Source of the DNA: Saccharopolyspora shandongensis
GTDB taxonomy: Bacteria > Actinomycetota > Actinomycetes > Mycobacteriales > Pseudonocardiaceae
Assembly (NCBI RefSeq): GCF_900106995.1
Contig: NZ_FNOK01000040.1
Coordinates: 28,844-92,843, forward strand
DNA: 64,000 nucleotides
Reading direction: 5' to 3'
Below, piece by piece: positions 25,303 to 33,481 of the stretch. Below the pieces are notes generated by a model. The model was not told the DNA's origin and did not search any database. It saw only the letters and a program-made list of their open reading frames with translations. The position numbers and the translations under genes were made by a program. How positions within the stretch are numbered: the stretch's first letter is position 1; each line of letters opens with the position of its first letter.

Positions 25303-26085
25303 TCAGGGGACCAGGAAGCGGCTGTCCCTGGCGTCGGTGATCGCCATGTAGCCGGGCGCGTGGCCGATGGCGAACGGCGGCCTGGACCGCATCACGGCCG
25401 CCTGCGGCGTCACCCCGCAGGCCCAGAACACCGGGATCTCGCCGGGCCGGATCTCCACCGCGTCGCCGAAGTCGGGCCGGTCGATGTCCTTGATCCCCAA
25501 CGCTTCCGGCGCGCCGATGTGCACCGGGGCGCCGTGCACCGCCGGGTAGCGGGAGGTCACGCGGACCGCGGTGGACACCAGTTCCGCGGGCACCGGCCGC
25601 ATCGACACCACCAGCGGCCCGGCCAACCGGCCCGCCGGGCGGCATTCCCGGTTCGTCCGGTACATCGGGACGTTGCTGCCCGCCTCGATGTGGCGCACCG
25701 GGACCTCGGCCTCCAGCAACGCCGCCTCGAAGGTGAAGCTGCAGCCGATCAGGAACGACACCAGGTCGTCCCGCCACAGGTCGGTGACCTCGGCACGCTC
25801 CTCCGCCAGCTCGCCGTCCCGGTAGACGGTGTACGCGGGCAGGTCGGTGCGCAGGTCGCCGGCGAAGATCGACATGCTGGTCTCGCCCGGCTCGGTCACG
25901 TCGAGCACCGGGCACGAGCGCGGATTCCGCTGCGCGAACAGCAGGAAGTCGTAGGCGTACTCGCGGGGCAGCGAGATGAGGTTCGCTTGCGTCCAGCCCG
26001 CGCTGTAACCCGAGGTGGGCACGCACAGGCCGGCGCGGAACTCCGCGCGGGCCTGGTCCGGCGACATCGCCTTCGGCTGCGTCAT
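25303..26085 (-). CDS. Putative hydro-lyase, YcsI / DUF1445 family
   Basis: A 260-residue protein of the DUF1445 family (B. subtilis YcsI; related to D-glutamate cyclase). Visible family segments are FRAGLCVPTSGYSAGWTQANLISLP, SIFAGDLRTDLPAY, VSFLIGCSFTFEAALLEA, and the C-terminal VFWACGVTPQAAVMRSRPPFAIGHAPGYMAITD. Relatives interconvert glutamate and 5-oxoproline, which fits the adjacent pxpCBA genes. ATG 26085 follows GGGAGA at good spacing. It is last in the minus-strand cluster, separated from pxpC by 88 bp that contain a fragment of the 175-bp repeat; the pxp operon may thus be read through or YcsI may have its own start signal. Confidence 0.85.
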   Translation of the reverse strand: MTQPKAMSPDQARAEFRAGLCVPTSGYSAGWTQANLISLPREYAYDFLLFAQRNPRSCPVLDVTEPGETSMSIFAGDLRTDLPAYTVYRDGELAEERAEVTDLWRDDLVSFLIGCSFTFEAALLEAEVPVRHIEAGSNVPMYRTNRECRPAGRLAGPLVVSMRPVPAELVSTAVRVTSRYPAVHGAPVHIGAPEALGIKDIDRPDFGDAVEIRPGEIPVFWACGVTPQAAVMRSRPPFAIGHAPGYMAITDARDSRFLVP

Positions 26086-26145
26086 CGAATTCTCCCTACT
26101 AGAGCCGTTGAAACTCCGGCCGTTCTTCATCCGCGAAGCGCCCTC

Positions 26146-26170
26146 GCCACCCGCACCGCCGCGAAAGGTG
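26146..26170 (-). repeat. Copy C (end fragment) of the 175-bp repeat
   Basis: GCCACCCGCACCGCCGCGAAAGGTG matches the stop-proximal end of copies A and B, which read GCCACCCGCACC-CCACGCAA. It lies 3 nt after the pxpC stop codon in the same orientation; only this end is present. Confidence 0.55.
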
Positions 26171-26173
26171 TTT

Positions 26174-27040
26174 TCAGAACCCCTTTTTTAAGCAGAAGCG
26201 AATCCGCTGCCCGGGACGCGCCTGGGCGGCTGCGTCGAGGTCGGCGGCGGCGACCACGGCGATCACCGGGTAGCCGCCGGTCACCGGGTGGTCGGCGAGG
26301 AACAGCGTGGGCCGCGCCGACGGCGGCACCTGCAGCGCGCCGGCGACCATGCCCTCGCTGGGCAGCTCCTCGGTGCGGCTCCGGTCCAGCGCCGGGCCGT
26401 CCAGCCGCATGCCGATCCGGTTGCTGTCGGCGGTGACCTCGTACGGCTCGCTGACCAGGGTGGTCAGGGCGTCGTCGACGAACCAGTCGTGGCGCGGTCC
26501 CGGCGCCACGCGCAGCACGATCTCATCGGCCGGACACACCGCCACCGGTGCGACGTCCACCTGCGGGAACCGGTCGGGCGGCGGGCCGACCGGCAGCACC
26601 GCGCCGCTGGTCAGCGGCTCCGGCCCGAGCCCGGCGAGTACGTCGGTGGCGCGGGAGCCGAGCACCGGCGGGACGGCGACGCCGCCGCGCACCGCGAGGT
26701 AGCTGCGGAGCCCGCAACCGGGCACGCCCATCCGCAGCTCGGCACCGGCCGGGATCCGCAGCACCGAGTTCGCCGCCGCGACGCGACCGTCCACAGTGAT
26801 CGGACAAGTCGCACCGGTCACCGCCGCCGTGAGGTCGCGGGTCGCGCGGACCGCGAGCCCGCCGAACGTGACCTCGATGGCCGCGGCGCCTTCGTCGTTG
26901 CCGACCAGCCGGTTGGCCAGCCGGAAGGAGCCGGCGTCGGCCGCGCCCGAGCGGCCGACGCCGATGCCGGCCAGGCCCGGACGACCGAGGTCCTGGATCG
27001 TCGCGAGCGGGCCCGCGGCCAGGATTTCCAGGCAGCTCAT
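26174..27040 (-). CDS. pxpC: 5-oxoprolinase subunit PxpC
   Basis: A 288-residue biotin-dependent-carboxyltransferase-like protein (KipA/PxpC). Family features are ATIQDLGRPGLAGIGVGRSGAAD at the N-terminus, FGGLAVRA, GLRSYLAVRGGVAVPPVLGSRATD in the middle and LFLADHPVTGGYPVIAVV near the end. With PxpA and PxpB it forms the ATP-dependent prokaryotic 5-oxoprolinase that opens pyroglutamate to glutamate. The ATG overlaps the pxpB stop by 4 nt. The C-terminus FCLKKGF is immediately followed by repeat copy C. Confidence 0.92.
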   Translation of the reverse strand: MSCLEILAAGPLATIQDLGRPGLAGIGVGRSGAADAGSFRLANRLVGNDEGAAAIEVTFGGLAVRATRDLTAAVTGATCPITVDGRVAAANSVLRIPAGAELRMGVPGCGLRSYLAVRGGVAVPPVLGSRATDVLAGLGPEPLTSGAVLPVGPPPDRFPQVDVAPVAVCPADEIVLRVAPGPRHDWFVDDALTTLVSEPYEVTADSNRIGMRLDGPALDRSRTEELPSEGMVAGALQVPPSARPTLFLADHPVTGGYPVIAVVAAADLDAAAQARPGQRIRFCLKKGF

Positions 27041-27648
27041 GCGACCTCCAGGAAGCGCACCCGCACGCCGGGCCGCAGCAGCGCGGGCGGGTCGCGGTCG
27101 ACCCGCCAGATCTCCAGGTCGGTGCGCCCGATCAGCTGCCAGCCGCCGGGCGACTCGCGCGGGTAGATGCCGCTGAACGCGCCCGCGAGGCCGACCGAGC
27201 CTGGCGGCACCTTGGTCCGCGACTCGGTGCGGCGCGGCACCGCCAGCTCCGCCGGGCCGCCGGAGAGGTAGCCGAAACCGGGCGCGAATCCGCCGAAGGC
27301 GACCGTCCACTCCGCGCTCGTGTGCCGGTGTACCACCTCGCGCTCGGTCAGGCCCGTCAGCGACGCGACTTCCGCGAGGTCGGCGCCGTCGTAGACCACC
27401 GGCACCTCCACCAGGTCACCGCTGGCGCGCGAGCCGTCGCGGGGCTCGGCCGCGCGCACCGCCGCCTCGACCGCACCGATGTCGGCCCGCTGCGGGTCCA
27501 GGTGCAGCAGCAGCGTCCGGGCCGCCGGGACCAGGTCCGTGACGCCCGCCGGCGGGTTCTCGGCGAGGACGGCGAAGAGCGCGTGCACGGCTTCAAGATC
27601 CGCCAGCTCGATGAGCAGCCCCGAATCGGCGCACCGCAGGAACCGCAT
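27037..27648 (-). CDS. pxpB: 5-oxoprolinase subunit PxpB
   Basis: A 203-residue KipI/PxpB protein (allophanate hydrolase subunit 1 family): EVPVVYDGADLAEVASLTGLTEREVVHRH, FGGFAPGFGYLSGGP and VPPGSVGLAGAFSGIYPRESPGGWQLIGRT are all standard. In B. subtilis the orthologue was first described as an inhibitor of the sporulation kinase KinA, but its catalytic role is in 5-oxoprolinase. The start codon overlaps the pxpA stop (TGATG), and its own stop overlaps pxpC. Confidence 0.92.
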   Translation of the reverse strand: MRFLRCADSGLLIELADLEAVHALFAVLAENPPAGVTDLVPAARTLLLHLDPQRADIGAVEAAVRAAEPRDGSRASGDLVEVPVVYDGADLAEVASLTGLTEREVVHRHTSAEWTVAFGGFAPGFGYLSGGPAELAVPRRTESRTKVPPGSVGLAGAFSGIYPRESPGGWQLIGRTDLEIWRVDRDPPALLRPGVRVRFLEVA

Positions 27649-28409
27649 CACGCGCCTCGCGTGACGAACGGCGCCAACGTCACTCCCCCGGCCACCAGCC
27701 GGTCCCGCACCGCCTCGGCGATGGCCACCGCGCCCGGGCTGTCGCCGTGCACGCAGATCGAATCGGCGTCGATCTTGATGTCGGAGCCGTCGATGGCCTT
27801 GATCGGCTCGCCGGCGGCCAGCCGCACGCAGCGGTCCGCGATGACGTCCGGATCGTGCAGCACGGCGCCGGGTTCGCGGCGCGACACCAGGGTGCCCTCG
27901 GGCGTGTAGGCGCGGTCGGCGAAGGCCTCGCGGAACACCTGCAACCCGGCCCGCTCGGCCCGGGCCAGCCACTCGGAGCCGGGCAGCCCGAGCACCGCCA
28001 GCGACGGGTCGTAGGCGCGCACCGCGTCGACCACGGCGGCCGCCTGGTCGACGTGGTGCACGATCGCGTTGTAGAGCGCGCCGTGCGGCTTGACGTAGCC
28101 GACCTCGGTGCCCGCGACGCGGGCGAACCCGGCCAGCGCACCGATCTGGTAGATCACGTCGTTGGCCAGCTCCACCGGCGGCACGTCGATGAACCGGCGG
28201 CCGAACCCGGCCAGGTCCCGGTAGGCGACCTGGGCGCCGACCACGACGCCCAGCTTCGCCGCCTGCTCGACGGCCTGGCGGATCACCGTGGCGTCCCCGG
28301 CGTGGTAGCCGCAGGCGACGTTCGCGCTGGTGACGATCCGCAGCAGCGCCTCGTCGTCGCTGAGCTCCCAGCGGCCGAAGCCCTCCGCGAGGTCCGAGTT
28401 GAGGTCCAT
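27648..28409 (-). CDS. pxpA: 5-oxoprolinase subunit PxpA
   Basis: A 253-residue LamB/YcsF family protein. MDLNSDLAEGFGRW at the N-terminus, SANVACGYHAGD, VGAQVAYRDLAGFGRR, VKPHGALYN and the C-terminal KIDADSICVHGDSPGAV are diagnostic. It is the subunit expected to phosphorylate or bind 5-oxoproline. ATG 28409 is chosen over a GTG six bases upstream because family members start directly at the M-x-L-N-x-D motif and GAGGTGG is well placed. It follows the transporter gene after 7 bp. Confidence 0.92.
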   Translation of the reverse strand: MDLNSDLAEGFGRWELSDDEALLRIVTSANVACGYHAGDATVIRQAVEQAAKLGVVVGAQVAYRDLAGFGRRFIDVPPVELANDVIYQIGALAGFARVAGTEVGYVKPHGALYNAIVHHVDQAAAVVDAVRAYDPSLAVLGLPGSEWLARAERAGLQVFREAFADRAYTPEGTLVSRREPGAVLHDPDVIADRCVRLAAGEPIKAIDGSDIKIDADSICVHGDSPGAVAIAEAVRDRLVAGGVTLAPFVTRGA

Positions 28410-28416
28410 GCCCACC

Positions 28417-29637
28417 TCACTTCCACAGCGCGGCGATGCCGCCGATCGAGTTGAATCCCAGGTACAAGGTCAGCAACCAGGCGACCACACCCACGACCAG
28501 CAGCCAACGCGGGTACCGGTATCCGCCGAGCAGGTCCCGCCGCTTGGCCGCCACGAACATCAGCACGCCGAAGCCGACCGGCAGGATCAGGCCGTTGAGC
28601 GCGCCGGCCAGCACCAGCAGCGTCGTCGGCGCCTGGTCCAGCAGCAGGAACACCACCGCCGACACCGCCACGAAGGCGACGACCAGCCAGTTTCGGGCGC
28701 GGGCCAGCTTCTCCGAGAAGGTCACCAGGAACGACACCGAGGTGTAGGCGGCGCCGACGACCGAGGTGATGCTGGCGGCCCAGAGGATCATCCCGAACAG
28801 CCGCAGGCCGACCTCGCCGGCCGCGTGCTGGAAGGCCTCCGCGGTGGGGTTCGACGAGGCCAGCGTGACGCCGCCGGCCACGACGCCGAGCACGGCGAGG
28901 AACAGCACCAGCCGCATCACGCCGGTCACCAGCAGCGAGACGACGGAGCTGCGGCTGACGTCGACGATCCGCTCCGGACCGGTCACCCCGGCGTCGACCA
29001 GGCGGTGCGCGCCCGCGTAGGTGATGTAGCCGCCGACGGTGCCACCGATGAGGGTGGTGATGGACAGGAAGTTGACCTCCGACGGCCACACCGCCTGGGC
29101 CAGCGCCTGGCCGACGGGCGGGCTGGAGGAGAACGCGACGAACGCGGTCAGCAGGATCATGACCACGCCGAGGACCACGACGATGCGGTCCATCGCCACC
29201 CCGGCCTTCTTGCTCAGGAAGATGCCGATGGCGATCACGGCCGAGACGGTGCCGCCGATCTTCGCGTCCAGCCCGAACAGCGCGTCGAGGCCGAGCGAGG
29301 TGCCGGCGATGTTGCCGACGTTGAACACCAGCCCGCCGAAGACCACCAGCGCGGCCATCACGTAGCCGAGGCCGGGCACCACGCGGTTGCCCAGGTCCTG
29401 CGCCCGCATGCCGGAGACGCCGATGACCCGCCACACGTTCAGCTGCACCGCGATGTCGACCAGGATCGACACCAGGATGGCGAAGGCGAAGGCCGCACCG
29501 AGCTGGATGGTGAACTGCGTCGTCTGGGTGATGAAGCCGGGGCCGATGGCGCTGGTGGCCATCAGGAAGACAGCGCCCAGCAGCGTGCTGCGCCTTGCCG
29601 CCGACGACTTGCCGTCGGCCGTGGTCGTCTGAGCCAT
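28417..29637 (-). CDS. NRAMP-fold transporter without metal motif (YcsG-like)
   Basis: A 406-residue membrane protein with about 11 hydrophobic helices, of the NRAMP superfamily. True Mn/Fe carriers have DPGN after GPGF in helix 1 and MPHN in helix 6. Here helix 1 reads IGPGFITQTTQF and helix 6 reads GGTVGGYITYAGAH, so both metal-binding motifs are missing. Together with its place at the head of the pxp operon (B. subtilis ycsG sits in the same kind of cluster) this suggests uptake of 5-oxoproline or a related amino acid rather than metal. ATG 29637 has GGAGGT at good distance. It is divergent from a GntR regulator across a clear operator. Confidence 0.85.
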   Translation of the reverse strand: MAQTTTADGKSSAARRSTLLGAVFLMATSAIGPGFITQTTQFTIQLGAAFAFAILVSILVDIAVQLNVWRVIGVSGMRAQDLGNRVVPGLGYVMAALVVFGGLVFNVGNIAGTSLGLDALFGLDAKIGGTVSAVIAIGIFLSKKAGVAMDRIVVVLGVVMILLTAFVAFSSSPPVGQALAQAVWPSEVNFLSITTLIGGTVGGYITYAGAHRLVDAGVTGPERIVDVSRSSVVSLLVTGVMRLVLFLAVLGVVAGGVTLASSNPTAEAFQHAAGEVGLRLFGMILWAASITSVVGAAYTSVSFLVTFSEKLARARNWLVVAFVAVSAVVFLLLDQAPTTLLVLAGALNGLILPVGFGVLMFVAAKRRDLLGGYRYPRWLLVVGVVAWLLTLYLGFNSIGGIAALWK

Positions 29638-29728
29638 GGCACCTCCGATCAACTCAGAACACCGGCCGATAGCCGGTGGCAGGGGTCTTGTGTTCGGGCC
29701 GCTGAGCGGCAGTTCCGGTCAAGATAGT

Positions 29729-29745
29729 GAATTGTTGAACAATTC
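29729..29745. promoter_or_regulatory. Operator for the GntR/FCD regulator
   Basis: GAATTGTTGAACAATTC is a perfect 8-bp palindrome with one central base, in an AT-rich stretch midway between the divergent transporter and GntR genes. FCD-type GntR regulators typically bind short AT-rich palindromes of this shape. It probably controls both directions. Confidence 0.75.
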
Positions 29746-29847
29746 TGCAATACCTGATTTGGAGCTGTCTCGTTACACTCAGATCAACTGCTGGGCGCGT
29801 CGTTGGGAGCTCGATTGATCACCGCGGACCCGTGGGCGGAACTGCTC

Positions 29848-30516
29848 ATGGCCGACCGATCGCTGCTGGACCGCACCAGCACGGCCGAACGGGTCGCCGA
29901 CGTGCTGCGGCAGCGCATCATCGATGGCGCGCTCGCCCCGGGCACCCGTCTTTCCGAGGAAACCGCAGGCAAGGCGCTCGCGGTGTCCCGCAACACGCTG
30001 CGCGAGGCGTTCCGGCTGCTGGTGCACGAGCGACTGCTGGTGCACGAGTTCCACCGCGGCGTGTTCGTCCGGGTGCTCAGCGCCGACGACGTGATCGACC
30101 TGTACCGGATCCGCAGGCTGCTGGAGACCAGCGCGGTGCGCCGGGCCGGCACCGCGGCGACCGAGCTGGTGGCGACCGTGGACCGGGCGGTCACCGATGG
30201 CGAGCGGGCGGCCGAGGACGAGCGGTGGAGCGACGTCGGCACCGCGAACATGCGCTTCCACGAAGCGCTCGCGGCGCTGGCCGCCAGCCCGCGGGTGAAC
30301 GAGACGATGCGGCAGCTGCTGGCCGAGCTGCGCCTGGCGTTCCACGTGATGTCCCGCCCGCAGGAGTTCCACCAGCCCTACCTGACGCTCAACCGGGCGA
30401 TCGCGGACCTGATCACCGGCGGCTCGATGGAAGCGGCGGCCGACCGGCTCGACGAGTACTTCGACGAGGCCGAGACGCAGCTCGTCGAGGCGTACAAGAG
30501 CTACAACTCGCACTGA
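29848..30516 (+). CDS. GntR-family (FCD) transcriptional regulator
   Basis: A 222-residue FadR-like regulator: a winged helix (ADVLRQRIIDGALAPGTRLSE, then LAVSRNTLREAFRLLVHERLL) and a C-terminal all-helical FCD domain with the metal/effector positions in DLYRIRRLLE, NMRFHEALA and YLTLNRAIADLI. It is transcribed away from the pxp cluster and is expected to sense 5-oxoproline or a related acid. ATG 29848 is preferred; an in-frame TTG at 29803 would add 15 residues. Confidence 0.87.
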   Translation: MADRSLLDRTSTAERVADVLRQRIIDGALAPGTRLSEETAGKALAVSRNTLREAFRLLVHERLLVHEFHRGVFVRVLSADDVIDLYRIRRLLETSAVRRAGTAATELVATVDRAVTDGERAAEDERWSDVGTANMRFHEALAALAASPRVNETMRQLLAELRLAFHVMSRPQEFHQPYLTLNRAIADLITGGSMEAAADRLDEYFDEAETQLVEAYKSYNSH

Positions 30517-30557
30517 CGGCGCCCCGCGACGGGACGGGTCTAGGATCCTGGCGCGTG

Positions 30558-31274
30558 ATGCCTCCGTTGCACGCTGTCACGCTGAGCCATCGTCGACTCC
30601 GCGAAGCGCTCGCCGTGCTGACCGATGATCAAGTCGCCGCGCCGTCGCTGCTCCCCGGGTGGAGCCGGGGCCACGTGCTGGCCCACCTGACCGACAACGC
30701 CCGAGCGTTCGCGCGGGTCTCCGAGCTCGCGTTGCGCGGCGAGCTGGTCGACGCCTACGAAGGCGGGCAGGCCGAACGCGACGCGATCATCGAAGGACTC
30801 GCCGCGAGCAGCGCCGACGAACACCGGTCCGCCATCGCCCGGCACTCCGCCGCGCTCGAAGCGGTGTGGTCGCAGGCCGCCGCCGACGACTGGGCGCGCC
30901 CGGTGCGGTTCCGCAACGGCGACCTGGGCGGGCTCGTGCACATGCGCTGGCGGGAGGTGTGGATCCACCTGGTGGACCTCGACCTGGGCGTCGGCCCGCA
31001 GGAGTGGACCGACGAATTCTCCTGCCACGCGGTCGATTTCCTGCTTCCCCGGTTGCCGGACGGCGTCGCCCTGCGGCAGACCGACGGCCCGCGCCGGTGG
31101 ACGACCAGCGACGCCGACGGACATCCCGGGATCAGCGGCCGGGCCCGCGACCTCGCGGCCTGGCTCGCGGGCCGGACGCCGGAGCGCTCCCCGCTCGGCC
31201 CGCTGCCGGACCTCGGCCCCTGGCCCGCGCACCCGGCCCCGATCCCGGATCAGGAGCGCCGCACGATCCGGTGA
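30558..31274 (+). CDS. Mycothiol-dependent maleylpyruvate isomerase-family protein
   Basis: A 238-residue DinB-like protein. The metal-binding histidine region GWSRGHVLAHLTDNARAF is near residue 40, and the later E and H lie in REVWIHLVDLDLG. The family uses mycothiol as cofactor for cis-trans isomerization and many members are uncharacterized. It converges on mshB, a mycothiol biosynthetic gene. The start is either ATG 30558 or the GTG directly before it; the N-terminal sequence PPLHAVTLSHRRLREAL follows either way. Confidence 0.82.
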   Translation: MPPLHAVTLSHRRLREALAVLTDDQVAAPSLLPGWSRGHVLAHLTDNARAFARVSELALRGELVDAYEGGQAERDAIIEGLAASSADEHRSAIARHSAALEAVWSQAAADDWARPVRFRNGDLGGLVHMRWREVWIHLVDLDLGVGPQEWTDEFSCHAVDFLLPRLPDGVALRQTDGPRRWTTSDADGHPGISGRARDLAAWLAGRTPERSPLGPLPDLGPWPAHPAPIPDQERRTIR

Positions 31275-31296
31275 CCTCGCCGCACGGCGGCCAGGA

Positions 31297-31435
31297 GAAC
31301 TTCCCGATTTTGCCTGAAATTGGGAAGTTCCCCGTGCCGGTCCTGGCCGGGACGGGGAACTTCCGATTTCGCCCAGATCTGGGAGGTTTCCAGGCCCGCC
31401 GCGCCGCGACTCCCGATTTCCCCTGGAATCGGGGG
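31297..31435. terminator. Cluster of CCCGATTT-type hairpins between convergent genes
   Basis: GAACTTCCCGATTT (31297-31310) pairs with AAATTGGGAAGTTC (31317-31330), one mismatch. Two looser copies follow, near 31360-31395 and 31411-31436 (ACTCCCGATTTC and GAATCGGGGGT). The run fills the gap between the convergent isomerase and mshB genes and probably terminates both. Related sequences occur at 8171 and 55280. Confidence 0.6.
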
Positions 31436-31441
31436 TTCTCG

Positions 31442-32284
31442 TCAGGCGAGGCCCGCGAAGAGGTCGGATTCCCAGTCGTAGGTGCCGGATCCGGGTCCTC
31501 GCTCGCCGCGGACCAGCAGGTAGTGCTCCATCGCGAACTCCGGACGGGCCACCAGCTGGGCGAAGAACCCGCCGTCGTCGAGGTTGACCTGGCTGCGGTA
31601 GTGCCGCAGGGCGGCGTTCTTGATCGCGTGGAAGTCGCGGCCGTCGACCATCGCCGTGAGCTCCTCGTCGGGCACCGTGTACGGCTCGAAGCCCTCGACG
31701 CCGGCCTCCTCGACCTGCTTGAGGATCGAACGCGGCAGCGTCGTCCAGTACACCTTCGACACCTGCCACGGCTCGCCGAGCTCCGGCGCGTAGTCCGGGT
31801 CGGCCGCCGGGTCGATGGAGGTCATCACCGCGCGGTGCGCGCCGATGTGGTCGGGGTGGCCGTAGCCGCCGAACTCGTCGTAGGTGATCACCACCTGGGG
31901 CCGCTCCGCGCGCAGGATCTCGACCATCGCGCGGGTGACCTCCGCGGGATCGGCCTTGGCGAAGGAGCCGTCCGCGTCGTTGCCCGCCTCGCCCGCCATG
32001 CCGCTGTCCCGCCAGCGGCCCGGGCCGCCGAGCCAGTGGTGCCGGACGTCGCCGTACTCGGCCAGCGCCGCGCGGATCTCGCCGCGCCGGTGCTCGCCCA
32101 GCGCATCGGGTTCTCCGCGCAGGTGCGCGAGGTCGTCGACGATCACCTCGCCGAGCTCCCCGCTGGTGCAGGTCACCAGCGAAACCGATGCGCCCTCCGC
32201 GACGTACCGGGCCATCGTGGCGCCGGTGGCGGTGGATTCGTCATCGGGGTGCGCGTGAACCAGCAGCAGGCGGCGATCGTTCAT
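31442..32284 (-). CDS. mshB: MshB, GlcNAc-Ins deacetylase of mycothiol synthesis
   Basis: A 280-residue zinc-dependent deacetylase. The family metal motif LLVHAHPDDESTATGAT lies near the N-terminus and the second part, GYGHPDHIGAHRAVMTS, near residue 145. It removes the acetyl group from GlcNAc-inositol to give GlcN-Ins in mycothiol synthesis; the closely related Mca cleaves mycothiol conjugates. The pattern and length (M. tuberculosis MshB about 300 residues) favour MshB. ATG 32284 is chosen by homology; a further in-frame start lies 24 bases upstream. Confidence 0.88.
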   Translation of the reverse strand: MNDRRLLLVHAHPDDESTATGATMARYVAEGASVSLVTCTSGELGEVIVDDLAHLRGEPDALGEHRRGEIRAALAEYGDVRHHWLGGPGRWRDSGMAGEAGNDADGSFAKADPAEVTRAMVEILRAERPQVVITYDEFGGYGHPDHIGAHRAVMTSIDPAADPDYAPELGEPWQVSKVYWTTLPRSILKQVEEAGVEGFEPYTVPDEELTAMVDGRDFHAIKNAALRHYRSQVNLDDGGFFAQLVARPEFAMEHYLLVRGERGPGSGTYDWESDLFAGLA

Positions 32285-32442
32285 GAGCACGAGCCTAGCC
32301 ACGGTCACCGACAGCGGGTGGCGATCGCCGACCGGGTCACACCCGCAACCCGCCGCGGAATTCCGGCAATGTTCGCCTTCCGGTCAACCATTTCCGGGCC
32401 TCCGGCGGTGAGGATCTCGGTCAGACGATCAAGGAGGCAGTA

Positions 32443-33360
32443 GTGTCAGGTGTTACCCGACGGGGAGTTCTCGGCATGGCGGGAGTCGCGGCGGTCGCCG
32501 GCGTGCTCGGCACCGGCGGCCAGGCGGTCGCACAGCCGGGCGGCAAGGCGCTGATCGGGCCCGCGCGCGGCCATCAGCTGCACGTGATGACCTACAACAT
32601 CCGCTTCGACACCAAGGCCGCGCCGCCGAACCCCGACGCCTGGACCACCCGCCGCCCGATCCTCGCCGAGCTGCTCAACACCGAGCAACCGACCCTGCTC
32701 GGCGTGCAGGAAGCGCTGTACAGCCAGGTGAAGGAGGTCCGGGCGGACCTCCCGCAGCACTACGACTGGATCGGGCTGGGCCGCGAGGGCGGCGGCCGCG
32801 GCGAGTACATGTCGATCTACTTCGACACCCGCCGGGTCGAGCCGCTGGACTACGACCACTTCTGGCTCTCCGACACGCCGAACGTGATCGGCTCGAAGAG
32901 CTGGGGCAACAACGTGGTCCGGATGGTCACCTGGGTGCGCTTCCTGGACCGCCGGACCGGCCGCGAGTTCGTCCACGTCAACACGCATTTCGACCACCAG
33001 TCGGAGGAATCCCGCCGCCGCAGCGCGCAGCTGGTGCGCGACCGGATCGCCGGTTTCGACGCCGCGCTGCCGGTCGTGCTCACCGGCGACTTCAACACGC
33101 CCGCCGAGACGTCGGAGTCCTTCCGGATCCTGACCGGCGGCGGGCTGGCCGACAGCTGGGCGACGGCCGCCGAGCGGCTCACCCCGGCGTGGGGCACCTT
33201 CGGCGCCTACAAGGAACCGGTCGAGGGCAAGGAGCGGATCGACTGGCTGCTGCACAACGGGCACTTCCGGGTGCTGCAGGCCGCGATCAACACCTACCGC
33301 CGCGACGGCTACTTCCCGTCCGACCACCTGCCGGTCCACGCGCTGCTCGAATTCGCCTGA
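32443..33360 (+). CDS. Secreted endonuclease/exonuclease/phosphatase-family protein
   Basis: A 305-residue protein with a twin-arginine signal (TRRGVLGMAGVAAVAGVLG, then AVA-QPGG). The mature part is an EEP fold: MTYNIRFD, GVQEAL, VNTHFDH, LTGDFNTP and PSDHLPVHALLEF carry the metal and catalytic residues. Relatives act on nucleic acids, sphingomyelin or phosphoinositides; the substrate is not evident. GTG 32443 is preceded by a strong AAGGAGG. Confidence 0.87.
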   Translation: MSGVTRRGVLGMAGVAAVAGVLGTGGQAVAQPGGKALIGPARGHQLHVMTYNIRFDTKAAPPNPDAWTTRRPILAELLNTEQPTLLGVQEALYSQVKEVRADLPQHYDWIGLGREGGGRGEYMSIYFDTRRVEPLDYDHFWLSDTPNVIGSKSWGNNVVRMVTWVRFLDRRTGREFVHVNTHFDHQSEESRRRSAQLVRDRIAGFDAALPVVLTGDFNTPAETSESFRILTGGGLADSWATAAERLTPAWGTFGAYKEPVEGKERIDWLLHNGHFRVLQAAINTYRRDGYFPSDHLPVHALLEFA

Positions 33361-33387
33361 TCCGTTCCACGCGAGAGGGGCACGGGC

Positions 33388-33430
33388 CCGTGAGTGGTTT
33401 GGGCGCCATAGCAACCCAAACCACTCGCGG
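33388..33430. repeat. Palindromic intergenic element with GCCATAGC centre
   Basis: GAGTGGTTTGGG (33392-33403) and CCCAAACCACTC (33415-33426) pair perfectly around CGCCATAGCAA, and the pairing extends outward to CCGTGAG/CTCGCGG with one mismatch. It belongs to the GTGAG family. Being between the EEP gene and the end of the SRPBCC gene, it may serve as a terminator for both. Confidence 0.65.
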
Positions 33431-33481
33431 CGCCCCGGAAGGCCCACGGCCTGGCAGAGCGTGGTCGGCCGAAGGCGGCCT

